The notes under the pieces are model-generated. The model had not been told where the DNA came from. It saw only the letters and a list, made by a program, of their open reading frames with translations, and searched no databases. Positions 10,628 to 20,005 of a stretch of 64,000 nucleotides of DNA are shown here, in pieces. This DNA comes from Corynebacterium halotolerans YIM 70093 = DSM 44683. GTDB lineage: Bacteria > Actinomycetota > Actinomycetes > Mycobacteriales > Mycobacteriaceae. The stretch spans positions 414,075-478,074 of the forward strand of contig NC_020302.1 of the NCBI RefSeq assembly GCF_000341345.1. The letters are read 5' to 3'. A program made the translations under genes and the position numbers. Each line of letters opens with the position of its first letter. Position 1 is the stretch's first letter.

Positions 10628-11160
10628 GTCTGTTCCTCCACACGTTTCTTTCCGGAAGGCGGCCAGCGGGAGCTCAGCGTGTGGAGAAAGGTGCGCGTGG
10701 TCCCTGGGCTGGTGAATAGCGTGCGTTCTTCCACACGTTTCAGTCGGAAACCCTGCCAGCGGGAGCTCAGCGTGTGGAGAAAAGCGCACGTGGTCTCTGG
10801 GCTGGTGAATACCGTGCGTTCTTCCACACGCTCCAGTCAGAAACCCTGCCGACGGGTCTCACCGTGTGGAGAAAGGTGCGCCTGGTCGCCGAGCCGGTGA
10901 ATAGCGTGCGTTCTTCCGCACGCTCCAGTCAGAAACCCTGCTGGCGGGAGCTCGGCGTGTGGAGAAAAGCGCACGTGGTCCCTGGGCTGGTGAATACCGT
11001 GCGTTCTTCCACACGTTTCAGTCGGAAACCCTGCCGGCGGGAGCTCGGCGTGTGGAGAAAAGCGCACGTGGTCCCTGGGCTGGTGAATAGCGTGCGTTCT
11101 TCCACACGTTTCAGTCGGAAACCCTGCCGACGAGAGCTCACCGTGTGGACGAAAGCGCGC
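10628..11160. repeat. tandem array of 93-bp palindromic units
   Basis: Six head-to-tail units start at 10628, 10721, 10814, 10906, 10999 and 11092; the first five are 92-93 bp and the last is cut at about 69 bp. Each unit begins GTGCGTTCTTCCACACG and carries the inverse CGTGTGGAGAAAAGCGCAC some 50 bp on, so every unit can fold into a hairpin. A linker ending in CTGGGCTGGTGAATA separates hairpins. Neighbouring units differ at a handful of positions; units at 10721, 10999 and 11092 are closest. The array lies between two minus-strand genes (fadD and the RDD gene) and has no coding potential of its own. The same terminal motif occurs singly at 36.8-37.0 kb and 39.2-39.6 kb. Confidence 0.92.
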
Positions 11161-11183
11161 CCCCAGAACCTCCCGCCCCAAAC

Positions 11184-11221
11184 AACAAAAATTCCCCTCG
11201 GTCCACACTCCGAGGGGGGAA
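11184..11221 (-). terminator. terminator of the acyl-CoA synthetase gene
   Basis: Hairpin with arms ATTCCCCTCGG and CCGAGGGGGGAAT around an 8-nt loop; read on the minus strand it is followed by TTTTTGTTGTTT. It lies 42 bp past the fadD stop and before the repeat array. Confidence 0.85.
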
Positions 11222-11262
11222 TCAGGCCGGCGGTCAATTCGCCGGAAACAACCGGGCGGCGG

Positions 11263-12975
11263 CTAGCTCTGCCTCTCCAGCAGCTTCATCAGGTCATCCT
11301 TGACCTCGCGGCGGCGGATCTTGCCCATCTGGTCCCGGGCGAGTTCCTCGAAGTGGTAGAAGGTGCGCGGGACCTTGTAGCGGGTCAGGCGTTCGCGGGC
11401 GAACTCCTTGAGCCCCTCCGGGTCCAGGACCGCCCCCTCCGCCAGGGTGATGCAGGCGACGACGTTCTCGGAGCCGTCCTCGCGCGGGGTACCGACGACC
11501 GCGACGTCCTCGACGTCGGGGTGCTCGCGCAGCGCCTCCTCGACCTCCGCTGGGTAGACATTGAAGCCACCGGTGATGATGACCTCCTTGATGCGGGCCA
11601 CCAGACGGATGAAGCCGTCCTCCTCCATCACGCCGACATCGCCCGTGCGGTACCAGCCGTCATGGAAGCTGGCCTCCGTGGCCTCCGGCTGGTTGAGGTA
11701 ACCCTGGAACACCTGCGGGCCCCGCACCAGGATCTCACCCTCCTCGCCGTCGGGTACGGCCACATCGAGGTTCTCCGGGTCGACAATGCGGATCTCGGTG
11801 TCGGGGAAGGGGACACCCACATAACCGGGGCGTCGCTTGGTGCTCATGGGGTTGCCCACGATGATCGGGGAGCATTCGGTCAGGCCGTAGCCCTCCACGA
11901 GCAGGCCACCCGTGAACTTCTCCCAGCGCTCGACGGTGGACACCGGCAGTGTGGAGGCGCCGGAGAAGGAGTTGCGGATGCCGGAGATGTCGATGTTGTC
12001 CTTCTCGGCGGCCTCCACGATCTTCTCGTAGAGGGTGGGAACTCCCGGCAGCCAGGTGGGCGTGTGCTTCTTCATCACGTCCATGATCAGCGGGATGCGC
12101 GGCGCCGGCAGCAGGACCATCTCGCCGCCGATGTAGACCGACAGGGTGCCGACCATGGTCAGACCGTAGGCGTGGAACATCGGCAGTGCGGCGAGCATCC
12201 GTTCATCCTGCTCGCCCAGTCCCGGCACCCACGCCTTGCCCTGCAGCATGTTCGCGAACAGGTTGCCGTGGGAGAGCTGGGCGCCCTTCGGGGCGCCGGT
12301 GGTGCCGGAGGTGTAGAGGATCAGCGCGATGGAGTCCTTGGTCACCGACGGCTCGGAGACGACGTCCCCGCCGTCCCCGCCGATGGCGGAACCTATGAGC
12401 GCCTCCCAGGGAACCGTGTTCGGGGCCGGGGCGGACAGCGCCTCGCGGGACTCGCGGGCCTTCTTGAGCGGCAGCTTCAGGGCGAACTGCTGCAGCTTCG
12501 GCATCGCCTCGATCATGTTGACCGAGATGATCGTCTCCAGGGAGGTCGTCCCACGCAGCTTCTCCAGGGTCGGGGCCGCCTTGTCCCAGGCGATGACCAC
12601 CCGGGCGCCGTGGTCGGCGAAGGGCGCCTGCAGCTCGTGGGCGGTGTAGAGCGGGTTGTGCTCGACGACGGTCGCACCCAGCTTCAGCACCGCGTAGAAC
12701 GCGGCGATGTGCTGCGGGCAGTTCGGCAGCACGATGGCCACCTTGTCGCCCGGCCGCACCCCGAAGGCCCGCAGTCCGGCGGCGGCGCGGCGGACCTGGC
12801 GGTCGAGTTCGGCGTAGGTCTGGGAGCGACCGAAGAACCAGGTGGCGGACTTCTCGGCGTTGATCGCCAGGTTGTTGTCGTAGACGTCGAGCAGCGTCGT
12901 GTCTTCGTAGTCGAGGGAGTGGGGCGTCCATTCACCGTAGTGCTGAAGCCAGGACTTGTTCTCGAATGCCGACAT
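11263..12975 (-). CDS. fadD: long-chain fatty acid-CoA ligase
   Basis: Activates fatty acids to acyl-CoA via acyl-adenylate. The 570-aa protein shows ANL-superfamily motifs: ATP-binding ILYTSGTTGAPKG, the A5 block EGYGLTECSP, YRTGDVG, and the C-terminal hinge and lysine region RIKEVIITGGFNVYP with the catalytic lysine near GKIRRREV. The start at 12975 follows SD GGAAGGA at suitable spacing; the frame is open to 13083, but the extra residues are not family-like. Divergent from mshA. Exact chain-length preference is unknown. Confidence 0.92.
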   Translation of the reverse strand: MSAFENKSWLQHYGEWTPHSLDYEDTTLLDVYDNNLAINAEKSATWFFGRSQTYAELDRQVRRAAAGLRAFGVRPGDKVAIVLPNCPQHIAAFYAVLKLGATVVEHNPLYTAHELQAPFADHGARVVIAWDKAAPTLEKLRGTTSLETIISVNMIEAMPKLQQFALKLPLKKARESREALSAPAPNTVPWEALIGSAIGGDGGDVVSEPSVTKDSIALILYTSGTTGAPKGAQLSHGNLFANMLQGKAWVPGLGEQDERMLAALPMFHAYGLTMVGTLSVYIGGEMVLLPAPRIPLIMDVMKKHTPTWLPGVPTLYEKIVEAAEKDNIDISGIRNSFSGASTLPVSTVERWEKFTGGLLVEGYGLTECSPIIVGNPMSTKRRPGYVGVPFPDTEIRIVDPENLDVAVPDGEEGEILVRGPQVFQGYLNQPEATEASFHDGWYRTGDVGVMEEDGFIRLVARIKEVIITGGFNVYPAEVEEALREHPDVEDVAVVGTPREDGSENVVACITLAEGAVLDPEGLKEFARERLTRYKVPRTFYHFEELARDQMGKIRRREVKDDLMKLLERQS

Positions 12976-13096
12976 GAAACGTCCTTCCACGCGTGCTCGC
13001 TTACGCGTTCGTAGGTTCTTGGCTGCCTGCCAGTATAACGACGGGGCGGAGGTGCCGAGAGGCTGCTGAGGAACGGCGCACACTTACGATGGTCTC

Positions 13097-14362
13097 ATGC
13101 GCATCGCGATGATCTCCATGCACACCTCGCCGCTCGAACAACCTGGCAGCGGCGACGCCGGTGGCATGAATGTCTACGTCCTCAACACCGCCACCCATCT
13201 GGCACGCCAGGGGGTGGAGGTGGACATCTACACCCGCGCCACCCGGCCCAGTCAGGGAGAGGTCGTCGAGGTGGAGGAGAATCTGCGCGTGATCAACATC
13301 GTCGCCGGCCCCTACGAGGGGCTGGCGAAGGAGGCGCTGCCCACCCAGCTGGCGGCCTTCGCCGGCGGGATCGTCCTCTTCGGGAAGTGTCACGACCTGG
13401 ATTACGACCTCATCCACTCCCACTACTGGCTCTCCGGTCAGGTGGGTTGGCTGTTGCGCGATCTGTGGGAGGCCCCCCTGGTCCACACCGCGCACACCCT
13501 GGCGGCGGTGAAGAACGCCTACCGGAGTGCCGACGACTCACCCGAGTCCGAGGCCCGCCGTATCTGCGAGCAGCAGCTGGTCGACAACGCCGATCTGCTG
13601 GTCGTCAACACGCACGAGGAGACCAACGACCTGGTCCAGCACTACGACGCCGACCCTGAGCACGTGGTCGTCGTCTCGCCGGGCGCCGACACCGAGCTGT
13701 TCACCCCCGGCAACGACCGGGCCACCGAGCGTTCGCGGCGCGAGCTGGGGGTGCCGTTGCACGCCAAGGTCGTCGCCTTCATCGGCCGGCTCCAGGAGTT
13801 CAAGGGCCCGCAGGTGCTCATCCGGGCCGTCGCCGAGCTGCTGGCCCGGGAACCGGACCGCAATCTGCGGGTGCTCATCTGCGGCGGCCCCTCGGGGGCC
13901 CACGCCACCCCCGAGCAGTACCTCGACCTGGCCCGCGATCTGGGGGTGGAACGACGCATCCGCTTCCTCGAGCCGCGTCCGCCGGAGGAACTCGTCTCGG
14001 TCTACCGCGCCGCGGACATCATCGCGGTGCCCAGCTACAACGAATCCTTCGGGCTGGTCGCGATGGAGGCGCAGTCCACCGGCACGCCGGTGATCGCCGC
14101 GCGCGTCGGCGGGCTGCCGATCGCCGTCGCGGAGGGGGAGACAGGCCTGCTCGTCGACGGCCACGGCGTCGGCGACTGGGCCGACGCCATCGCGCAGCTG
14201 CTCGATGATGACGACACCCGGATCCGGATGGGGGAGGACGCCGTGGGGCACGCCGCCAGCTTCTCCTGGTCCGCCTCCGCGACCCAGCTGGCCTCGGTGT
14301 ACTCGGAGGCGCTGTCCATCGAGATCCCCGACTGCCACGGTCGGCGGGCCAGCGGGAGGTGA
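13097..14362 (+). CDS. mshA: D-inositol-3-phosphate glycosyltransferase
   Basis: First committed enzyme of mycothiol synthesis: transfers GlcNAc from UDP-GlcNAc to 1L-inositol-1-phosphate. The 421-aa GT-B protein of family GT4 has the N-terminal [23 protein letters not shown] donor/acceptor region, IHSHYWLSG, the central RLQEFKGPQ loop and the C-terminal E-x7-E site [19 protein letters not shown] -10-like TACGAT (13085-13090) ends 6 nt before the ATG and there is no SD, so translation is probably leaderless. Next to gpmA and senX3-regX3, as in other Corynebacteriales. Confidence 0.95.
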   Translation: MRIAMISMHTSPLEQPGSGDAGGMNVYVLNTATHLARQGVEVDIYTRATRPSQGEVVEVEENLRVINIVAGPYEGLAKEALPTQLAAFAGGIVLFGKCHDLDYDLIHSHYWLSGQVGWLLRDLWEAPLVHTAHTLAAVKNAYRSADDSPESEARRICEQQLVDNADLLVVNTHEETNDLVQHYDADPEHVVVVSPGADTELFTPGNDRATERSRRELGVPLHAKVVAFIGRLQEFKGPQVLIRAVAELLAREPDRNLRVLICGGPSGAHATPEQYLDLARDLGVERRIRFLEPRPPEELVSVYRAADIIAVPSYNESFGLVAMEAQSTGTPVIAARVGGLPIAVAEGETGLLVDGHGVGDWADAIAQLLDDDDTRIRMGEDAVGHAASFSWSASATQLASVYSEALSIEIPDCHGRRASGR

Positions 14363-14429
14363 CGCCCCGGGTGGGGGACTTCCGCTGGTTGGGGCAGCGG
14401 GAGAGGGGCCGAAGTGGCATATTGGAGAC

Positions 14430-15176
14430 ATGAGTAACGGAAAACTGATTCTCCTGCGCCATGGCCAGAGCAAGTGGAACGAGTCGAACCAGTTCACCGG
14501 CTGGGTCGACGTCGACCTCACCGAGAAGGGGGAGGCCGAGGCCAAGCGCGCCGGCGAGCTGCTGAAGGAGGCGGAACTGCTGCCGTCCATCGCCTACACC
14601 TCCCTGCTGCGCCGCGCCATCCGCACCGCCAACATCGCCCTCGACCACGCCGACCGGCTCTGGATTCCGGTCGTGCGCAACTGGCGTCTCAACGAGCGCC
14701 ACTACGGCAAGCTGCAGGGCCTGAACAAGGCGGAGATCCGCGATGAGTTCGGCGAGGAGCAGTTCATGACCTGGCGCCGTTCCTACGACACCCCGCCGCC
14801 GGAGCTGGCCGACGACGCCGAGTACTCGCAGGCCCACGACGCCCGTTACGCCGATCTGCCGTCGGTCCCGAAGACCGAGTGCCTCAAGGATGTCGTCATG
14901 CGCTTCATCCCGTACTACGAGGACGTCATCTACCCGCGCGTGAAGAACGGCGAGACCGTCATCGTCGCCGCCCACGGCAACTCCCTGCGCGCCCTGGTCA
15001 AGCACCTCGACAACATCTCCGACGACGAGATCGCCGGCCTGAACATCCCCACCGGCATCCCGCTGGTCTACGAGCTCGACTCCGAGGGCACCGTCGTCAA
15101 CCCGGGCGGCACCTACCTCGACCCGGCGGCCGCCGAAGCCGGTGCCGCCGCCGTCGCAGCCCAGGGCGGCAAGTAA
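14430..15176 (+). CDS. gpmA: 2,3-bisphosphoglycerate-dependent phosphoglycerate mutase
   Basis: Glycolytic interconversion of 3- and 2-phosphoglycerate. The 248-aa protein has the phosphohistidine motif [10 protein letters not shown] (His11), [17 protein letters not shown], and the second catalytic histidine in [16 protein letters not shown]. The ATG at 14430 has GGAGA just upstream; a longer in-frame start at 14205 would lie inside mshA and was rejected. Followed 9 bp later by senX3, a linkage typical of mycobacteria and corynebacteria. Confidence 0.96.
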   Translation: MSNGKLILLRHGQSKWNESNQFTGWVDVDLTEKGEAEAKRAGELLKEAELLPSIAYTSLLRRAIRTANIALDHADRLWIPVVRNWRLNERHYGKLQGLNKAEIRDEFGEEQFMTWRRSYDTPPPELADDAEYSQAHDARYADLPSVPKTECLKDVVMRFIPYYEDVIYPRVKNGETVIVAAHGNSLRALVKHLDNISDDEIAGLNIPTGIPLVYELDSEGTVVNPGGTYLDPAAAEAGAAAVAAQGGK

Positions 15177-15185
15177 CCTTCCACC

Positions 15186-16433
15186 GTGTCCGCTGTCCTT
15201 GCCTTCCTACTCGGCGTCGCCGTCGCCGGCGCCGCCATCCCGGCGGTGAACTGGCTCCGCAAACGGGCGCTGCGCTTCCGCGCCTCCTCCACCCTCGAGG
15301 CGAACCAGGTCACCACCGTCAGCCAGGTGCTCCACCTCGCGATACAGGGTTCGCCCACGGGCATCACCGTCCTCGACCGGGGCGGGGAGGTCGTGCTCTC
15401 CAACTCCCGGGCGCATGTCATGGCCCTGGTCCACGACCGCACCATCAACCCCGAGGTGTGGCGTGTGGCCCAGGAGGTCTACGGCGACAAGGAGACCCGG
15501 ACCCTCAACCTCTCCATGCCCAAGCGGCGGACCGGCAACCGGGTCTCCTCGGTCCGCGCGCTGGTCAAGCCGCTGACGCTTGTCGACGACCGCTTCGTCA
15601 TCGTCTACGGCACCGACGAGAGCGAGAACGTGCGCATGGAGTCCGCCCGCCGCGACTTCGTCGCCAACGTCTCACATGAGCTGAAGACCCCGGTCGGTGG
15701 CATGGCGCTGCTCGCCGAGGCGCTCATGGAAGCCGTCGATGACCCCGAGCAGGTCGAGTACTTCGGCAACCGGCTGCGCAAGGAGTCCCACCGGATGGCG
15801 GACATGATCAATGAGCTGATCTCGCTGTCCAAGCTCCAGGGCGCCGAGGCCCTGCCGGAGATGGAACCTGTCAGCGTCGACGACGCCATCGACGAGGCAT
15901 TCACCCGCAATCAGCTCGCCGCCGACAACGCGGACATCACCCTGACCAAGGGCGACGATTCCGGGGTGCTCGTCCTCGGCGACAAGTCTCTGCTGGTCAC
16001 GGCGATCTCCAACCTGATCTCCAACGCCATCAACTACTCTCCGCACTCGGTCCCCGTGTCGGTGTCGCAGAAGGTGGTGGGCGACGTCGTGCTCATCCGT
16101 GTCACCGACCGTGGCATCGGCATCGCCCCGGAGGACCAGAAACGCGTGTTCGAGCGTTTCTTCCGCGTGGACAAGGCGCGTTCCCGTTCGACGGGTGGCA
16201 CGGGACTGGGACTGGCCATAGTCAAGCATGTCGTGGCGAACCACGGGGGTAACATCAAACTATGGTCCCGGCCCGGCACCGGTTCCACCTTCACGATCGA
16301 ACTTCCGGTCCATCAGCCCGAGCCGACGACGGAACCGCCGTCGCCGGCCCCGGAGACTGAGGCCCCGTCCGCCCGGCCGCTGCGGGATGCAGTGTCGCGG
16401 GTGGCCACACGTCGAAAGGACAAAGCATCATGA
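15186..16433 (+). CDS. senX3: sensor histidine kinase of the phosphate-responsive SenX3 type
   Basis: Membrane sensor kinase, 415 aa. One N-terminal hydrophobic helix (residues 3-24), a PAS-like region (about 45-145), the HisKA phosphoacceptor in FVANVSHELKTP (His164), and an HATPase domain with N box NLISNAINYSPHS, G1 DRGIGIAPEDQ and G2 GTGLGLAIVKH. The tail (about 375-415) is Pro/Glu-rich. GTG start. Partner RegX3 overlaps by 4 bp (ATGA). In relatives this pair controls the response to phosphate limitation; that role is inferred from orthology and gene context. Confidence 0.93.
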   Translation: MSAVLAFLLGVAVAGAAIPAVNWLRKRALRFRASSTLEANQVTTVSQVLHLAIQGSPTGITVLDRGGEVVLSNSRAHVMALVHDRTINPEVWRVAQEVYGDKETRTLNLSMPKRRTGNRVSSVRALVKPLTLVDDRFVIVYGTDESENVRMESARRDFVANVSHELKTPVGGMALLAEALMEAVDDPEQVEYFGNRLRKESHRMADMINELISLSKLQGAEALPEMEPVSVDDAIDEAFTRNQLAADNADITLTKGDDSGVLVLGDKSLLVTAISNLISNAINYSPHSVPVSVSQKVVGDVVLIRVTDRGIGIAPEDQKRVFERFFRVDKARSRSTGGTGLGLAIVKHVVANHGGNIKLWSRPGTGSTFTIELPVHQPEPTTEPPSPAPETEAPSARPLRDAVSRVATRRKDKAS

Positions 16434-17125
16434 CGACCATTCTCATCGTCGAAGATGAGGAATCCCTGGCCGATCCGCTGGCTTTCCTCCTGCGCAAGGA
16501 GGGATTCGACGTCATCGTCGCCGGTGACGGCCCGACCGCACTGGTGGAGTTCGGGAAGAATGACGTCGACATCGTGCTGCTGGATCTCATGCTGCCGGGG
16601 ATGTCCGGCACCGACGTGTGCAAGCAGCTGCGCGCCACCTCGCAGGTCCCGGTGATCATGGTCACCGCCCGTGACTCGGAGATCGACAAGGTCGTCGGCC
16701 TCGAGCTCGGCGCCGACGACTACGTGACCAAGCCCTACTCCTCCCGCGAGCTCATCGCCCGCATCCGGGCGGTGCTGCGCCGCGGCGTCGATCCGGACGC
16801 CACCACCGGCGAGGACATCGATGAACAGGTCCTCGAGGGCGGCCGGGTCCGCATGGACGTCGAGCGCCACACCGTCACCGTCGACGGTGAATCGGTGCCC
16901 ATGCCGCTCAAGGAGTTCGACCTGCTGGAGTACCTGCTGCGCAACGCCGGCCGGGTGCTCACCCGCGGCCAGCTCATCGACCGCATCTGGGGCGCCGACT
17001 ACGTGGGTGACACCAAGACCCTCGACGTCCACGTCAAGCGCCTGCGCTCCAAGATCGAGGAGGAACCCTCCCGCCCGAAGCACCTGGTCACCGTCCGCGG
17101 ACTGGGGTACAAGTTCGAGGCCTGA
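16430..17125 (+). CDS. regX3: OmpR-family response regulator RegX3
   Basis: 231 aa. Receiver domain with acidic pocket E8/D9, phosphoacceptor D52 in LLDLMLPG, conserved Thr79 and K101 in VTKPYSS; C-terminal winged-helix DNA-binding domain (about 130-230) with LKEFDLLEYLLRNAGRVLTR and VKRLRSKIE. Translationally coupled to senX3 by the ATGA overlap. Followed by a strong terminator. Confidence 0.95.
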   Translation: MTTILIVEDEESLADPLAFLLRKEGFDVIVAGDGPTALVEFGKNDVDIVLLDLMLPGMSGTDVCKQLRATSQVPVIMVTARDSEIDKVVGLELGADDYVTKPYSSRELIARIRAVLRRGVDPDATTGEDIDEQVLEGGRVRMDVERHTVTVDGESVPMPLKEFDLLEYLLRNAGRVLTRGQLIDRIWGADYVGDTKTLDVHVKRLRSKIEEEPSRPKHLVTVRGLGYKFEA

Positions 17126-17143
17126 GCGGTCCGCCACCACCTC

Positions 17144-17180
17144 AGGGCCCGGGAAGAACGCCGAATCTTCCCGGGCCCCT
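17144..17180. terminator. terminator between regX3 and the convergent permease gene
   Basis: Arms AGGGCCCGGGAAG (17144-17156) and CTTCCCGGGCCCCT (17167-17180) around a 10-nt loop, between convergent genes. Confidence 0.8.
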
Positions 17181-17235
17181 GCCGTGTCCGCAGCTTGTCG
17201 ACGCCCGCTCGCCGACGCCCCGCGCCATGGCGGCC

Positions 17236-19950
17236 TTACCGCTCGATCGCCTCGAGCGGCGGGATCCGTCCCGCCCGCACGGCCGGGATGATCGACGCCA
17301 CCACGCCGACGCCGACCGCACCGAGGACCATCAGCCCGATCTGGGGCCAGGGGATCTCGGGTGAGGCCATACCCTTGGAGCCGAGCACCTCCACGGCCGC
17401 CCAGCCGGCGAAGGTGCCCAGCGCGATGCCGACGACCGCGCCGTGCACGGACAGGATCAGCGACTCCACCTCGATCATCCGCCGGATCTGCCCGCGTTGC
17501 AGACCGGTCGCCCGCAGCGTACCCAGCTCCCGGGTCCGCTCGGCCACGGACAGCAGCAGCGTGTTGATGATGCCGAGGCCGGCGATGATCACCGCCAGCG
17601 CCAGCAGCGCGTAGACGATGGTCAGCAGCTGGTTGATCTGGGTGCCCAGGGAACTACCGTACTCGTTTTTCGACTTGACCTGCACCACCAGCAGCGGGTC
17701 CATCACGCTGGTCAGGTTCTGCCGCAGCTGGTCCGGAGGAACGGAGCCGTCCGAGGAGACGAACACGGACTGGCGGGTCACCGTCGACTCCGGATTCTCC
17801 AGCACCTGCTGCGCCGCGCCCCACGTGACCGTCAGGTGGCCGAGGATCGCGGTCTCCGTGTAGATCGCCTCCACCGGGATGTGCACCGCGGCGGCCGGAT
17901 CCCCCTCGTAGGAGGTCAGCGGGATGGTGTCCCCGACCTGCAGCCCCGTCTCGGAGGCGTAGGTGGCGGAGATCAGCGCCCCCGGCACGGAACCGTCGGA
18001 GGGGGTGCCCTCGTGCAGGCCGAGTGACATGAAGTCGGTGAAGTCCCCGTCGACGACCGTCGTCTGCGGGTTGTCCCAGTTGTTCGCCTTCAGCGGCGCG
18101 GCCATCAGGGTGCCCACCTCGTCGACACCCGTGGTCCACTCCGCCCGCTGCACCGTCTCCACAGGCAGCGACATGCCCGGTCCGCCCATGCCGGGCTGGC
18201 CCTGGACGGAGGAACCGCCCAGGCCGTCGAGGACGAACGGCGCGGTGATCGTGGACTCCACCATCCCGAACACGCTCGCGCGCGTCGTCGCGCCGATCGT
18301 GCCCACACACGCGACCAACCCGACGCCGAGCGCCAGGGCCAGTGCCGACGAGGCCGAGCGGCGCGGGTTGCGCACTGCGTTGCGGCGGGCCAGCCGGCCG
18401 ACCGCCCCCATCGGGGCGGTGAGCACGAATCCCAGGGTCCTGCCCGCCAGCGAGACCAGCGTCGGGCCGGAGACCACCAGAGACAGGAACATCGCCCCGA
18501 CGCCGATGCCGACGGCCACCAGCCGCAGGTTGACTGACAGTGCGACGTCGTTGATGCCATAGATGATTGCCGCGCCGGCGATGAACACGGCACCGAAGGC
18601 GGCGACCGCCCCGGCGATGAACAGGCGCAGCCGCGGGGGCCGGTCGGAGCGGGCGTCGGACAGGTCGAAGGCCTGCACGGGAGGCAGCATGCCGGCGCGC
18701 CGGGCCGGGGCCATCGCGGAGGCGATGGTCACGAGCACCCCGAACAGCAGCGGGACGACGACGGCCTCCGGGGTCCAGGCGAAATCGATGCTGGACAGGT
18801 CACCGCCGGTGTAGTTGAACCAGGCGGCGAGCACCGCGAGCAGGGCGCCGGCCGCGGCGATGCCGAGCACGGAGCCGAGGAGGCCGACGACGGCGGCCTC
18901 CATGATGACGGAGAACGCGATCTGCAGGGTGGACACCCCGATGGAGCGCAGCAGCGCGAACTCCCGGGTGCGCTGACCCACGACCATCGCGAAGGTGTTG
19001 GCGATGTTGAACGCGCCCACCAGCAGGGCGATCACCCCGAAGATGACGAGGATGTAGCGGACGAACTCCAGCTGCTGGGCGAAGGAGCCGCTCATCCGCT
19101 CGGCGATTTGCTCAGGCAGCAGCGGGGTCAGGCCGGGCCAGGTCCGCCCGATCCGGTTGCGCACCTCCATGGGGTCCGTGCCCGGCATGGTGGCGATGAC
19201 GATCTGGGAGGCGTGCTCGTTGGCGGTGAACAGCTCGAGGTAGCGCTCCGGGGTGAACATCACCCCCACCCAGCCGGCGGTGTCCCCGGCGGTGTCGTAG
19301 ATGCCGGACACACTCACCGGCACCCGTTCGTAGGGGGTGATCACCTGGATCCGGTCGCCGACAGCCAGGCCGGCGCGGGTGGCGGCGGAGGTGTTGATCA
19401 TCACCTCGTCGGGTGTCTCGGGCATCTCGCCCTGGCGCAGCAGCGGCGGTGACCCGACGAAGCGGTCCGGGGGATAAGCGGCGGCCGGGTGGGCGCCGGA
19501 GGAGCCGACCTGCAGGGGAGTGCCGTCGGGACCGATGACGATGATCCCGGACTCGCCGGCCATACGGGTGCCGCTGGGCAGACCCGGGCCGTCGCCGATG
19601 ACGTTCGCGGCCCGTACGTTCGGCCAGGACTCGATCTCCTCAATGACCTCGAAGGGCACACCCTGCGGGGAGGACTGGCTGCCGACGACGCCCAGATCCA
19701 CGCCCTCCACACCGGCGTCAATGATGGAGTCGAAGGAGCGCTCCAGGGAGTGGGTGAGCATCAGGGAGCCCGAGATGAACGCCGTGCCGAGGGCGACCGA
19801 GAGGACGGTCAGCAGCATGCGGGCGCGGCTGGCCAGCACGGAGCGCCACGTGACCACCCGCATGGGGGAGGCCAGGAAGGATGCGAGGGTGCCGCGACCC
19901 CGGGGCGGGCGGTGCCGACCGCCCCTGCCCCGGTCTTCCCGCTGAACCAT
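17236..19950 (-). CDS. FtsX/MacB-type ABC transporter permease, two FtsX domains
   Basis: About 904 aa. First membrane helix near residues 40-65, a long extracytoplasmic domain, three helices at about 290-420 (first FtsX domain), further helices, a second extracytoplasmic domain and a final helix group around 770-885 ending RAGRIPPLEAIER. This duplicated architecture is that of lipoprotein- or envelope-associated permeases working with a separate LolD-like ATPase. No ATP-binding subunit lies on either side in this window. ATG at 19959 sits almost on the AGGGG SD, while the ATG at 19950 is 9 nt away, so 19950 is preferred. Substrate unknown. Confidence 0.85.
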   Translation of the reverse strand: MVQREDRGRGGRHRPPRGRGTLASFLASPMRVVTWRSVLASRARMLLTVLSVALGTAFISGSLMLTHSLERSFDSIIDAGVEGVDLGVVGSQSSPQGVPFEVIEEIESWPNVRAANVIGDGPGLPSGTRMAGESGIIVIGPDGTPLQVGSSGAHPAAAYPPDRFVGSPPLLRQGEMPETPDEVMINTSAATRAGLAVGDRIQVITPYERVPVSVSGIYDTAGDTAGWVGVMFTPERYLELFTANEHASQIVIATMPGTDPMEVRNRIGRTWPGLTPLLPEQIAERMSGSFAQQLEFVRYILVIFGVIALLVGAFNIANTFAMVVGQRTREFALLRSIGVSTLQIAFSVIMEAAVVGLLGSVLGIAAAGALLAVLAAWFNYTGGDLSSIDFAWTPEAVVVPLLFGVLVTIASAMAPARRAGMLPPVQAFDLSDARSDRPPRLRLFIAGAVAAFGAVFIAGAAIIYGINDVALSVNLRLVAVGIGVGAMFLSLVVSGPTLVSLAGRTLGFVLTAPMGAVGRLARRNAVRNPRRSASSALALALGVGLVACVGTIGATTRASVFGMVESTITAPFVLDGLGGSSVQGQPGMGGPGMSLPVETVQRAEWTTGVDEVGTLMAAPLKANNWDNPQTTVVDGDFTDFMSLGLHEGTPSDGSVPGALISATYASETGLQVGDTIPLTSYEGDPAAAVHIPVEAIYTETAILGHLTVTWGAAQQVLENPESTVTRQSVFVSSDGSVPPDQLRQNLTSVMDPLLVVQVKSKNEYGSSLGTQINQLLTIVYALLALAVIIAGLGIINTLLLSVAERTRELGTLRATGLQRGQIRRMIEVESLILSVHGAVVGIALGTFAGWAAVEVLGSKGMASPEIPWPQIGLMVLGAVGVGVVASIIPAVRAGRIPPLEAIER

Positions 19951-20005
19951 TGGTGCCATCCCCTGGTCTATCGGAGGTTGTCCGCCGATGTTACCGGTGA
20001 AGGCC

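Noticed and set aside
10628..11160. Repeat array considered as a CRISPR
   Set aside because: The whole 93-bp unit repeats without unique spacers, each unit is itself a palindrome, and no cas genes are near.
10774..13014. A 746-aa plus-strand frame through the array and antisense to fadD
   Set aside because: It is the mirror of a well-supported acyl-CoA synthetase and its N-terminal part is repeat DNA; no protein-like features.
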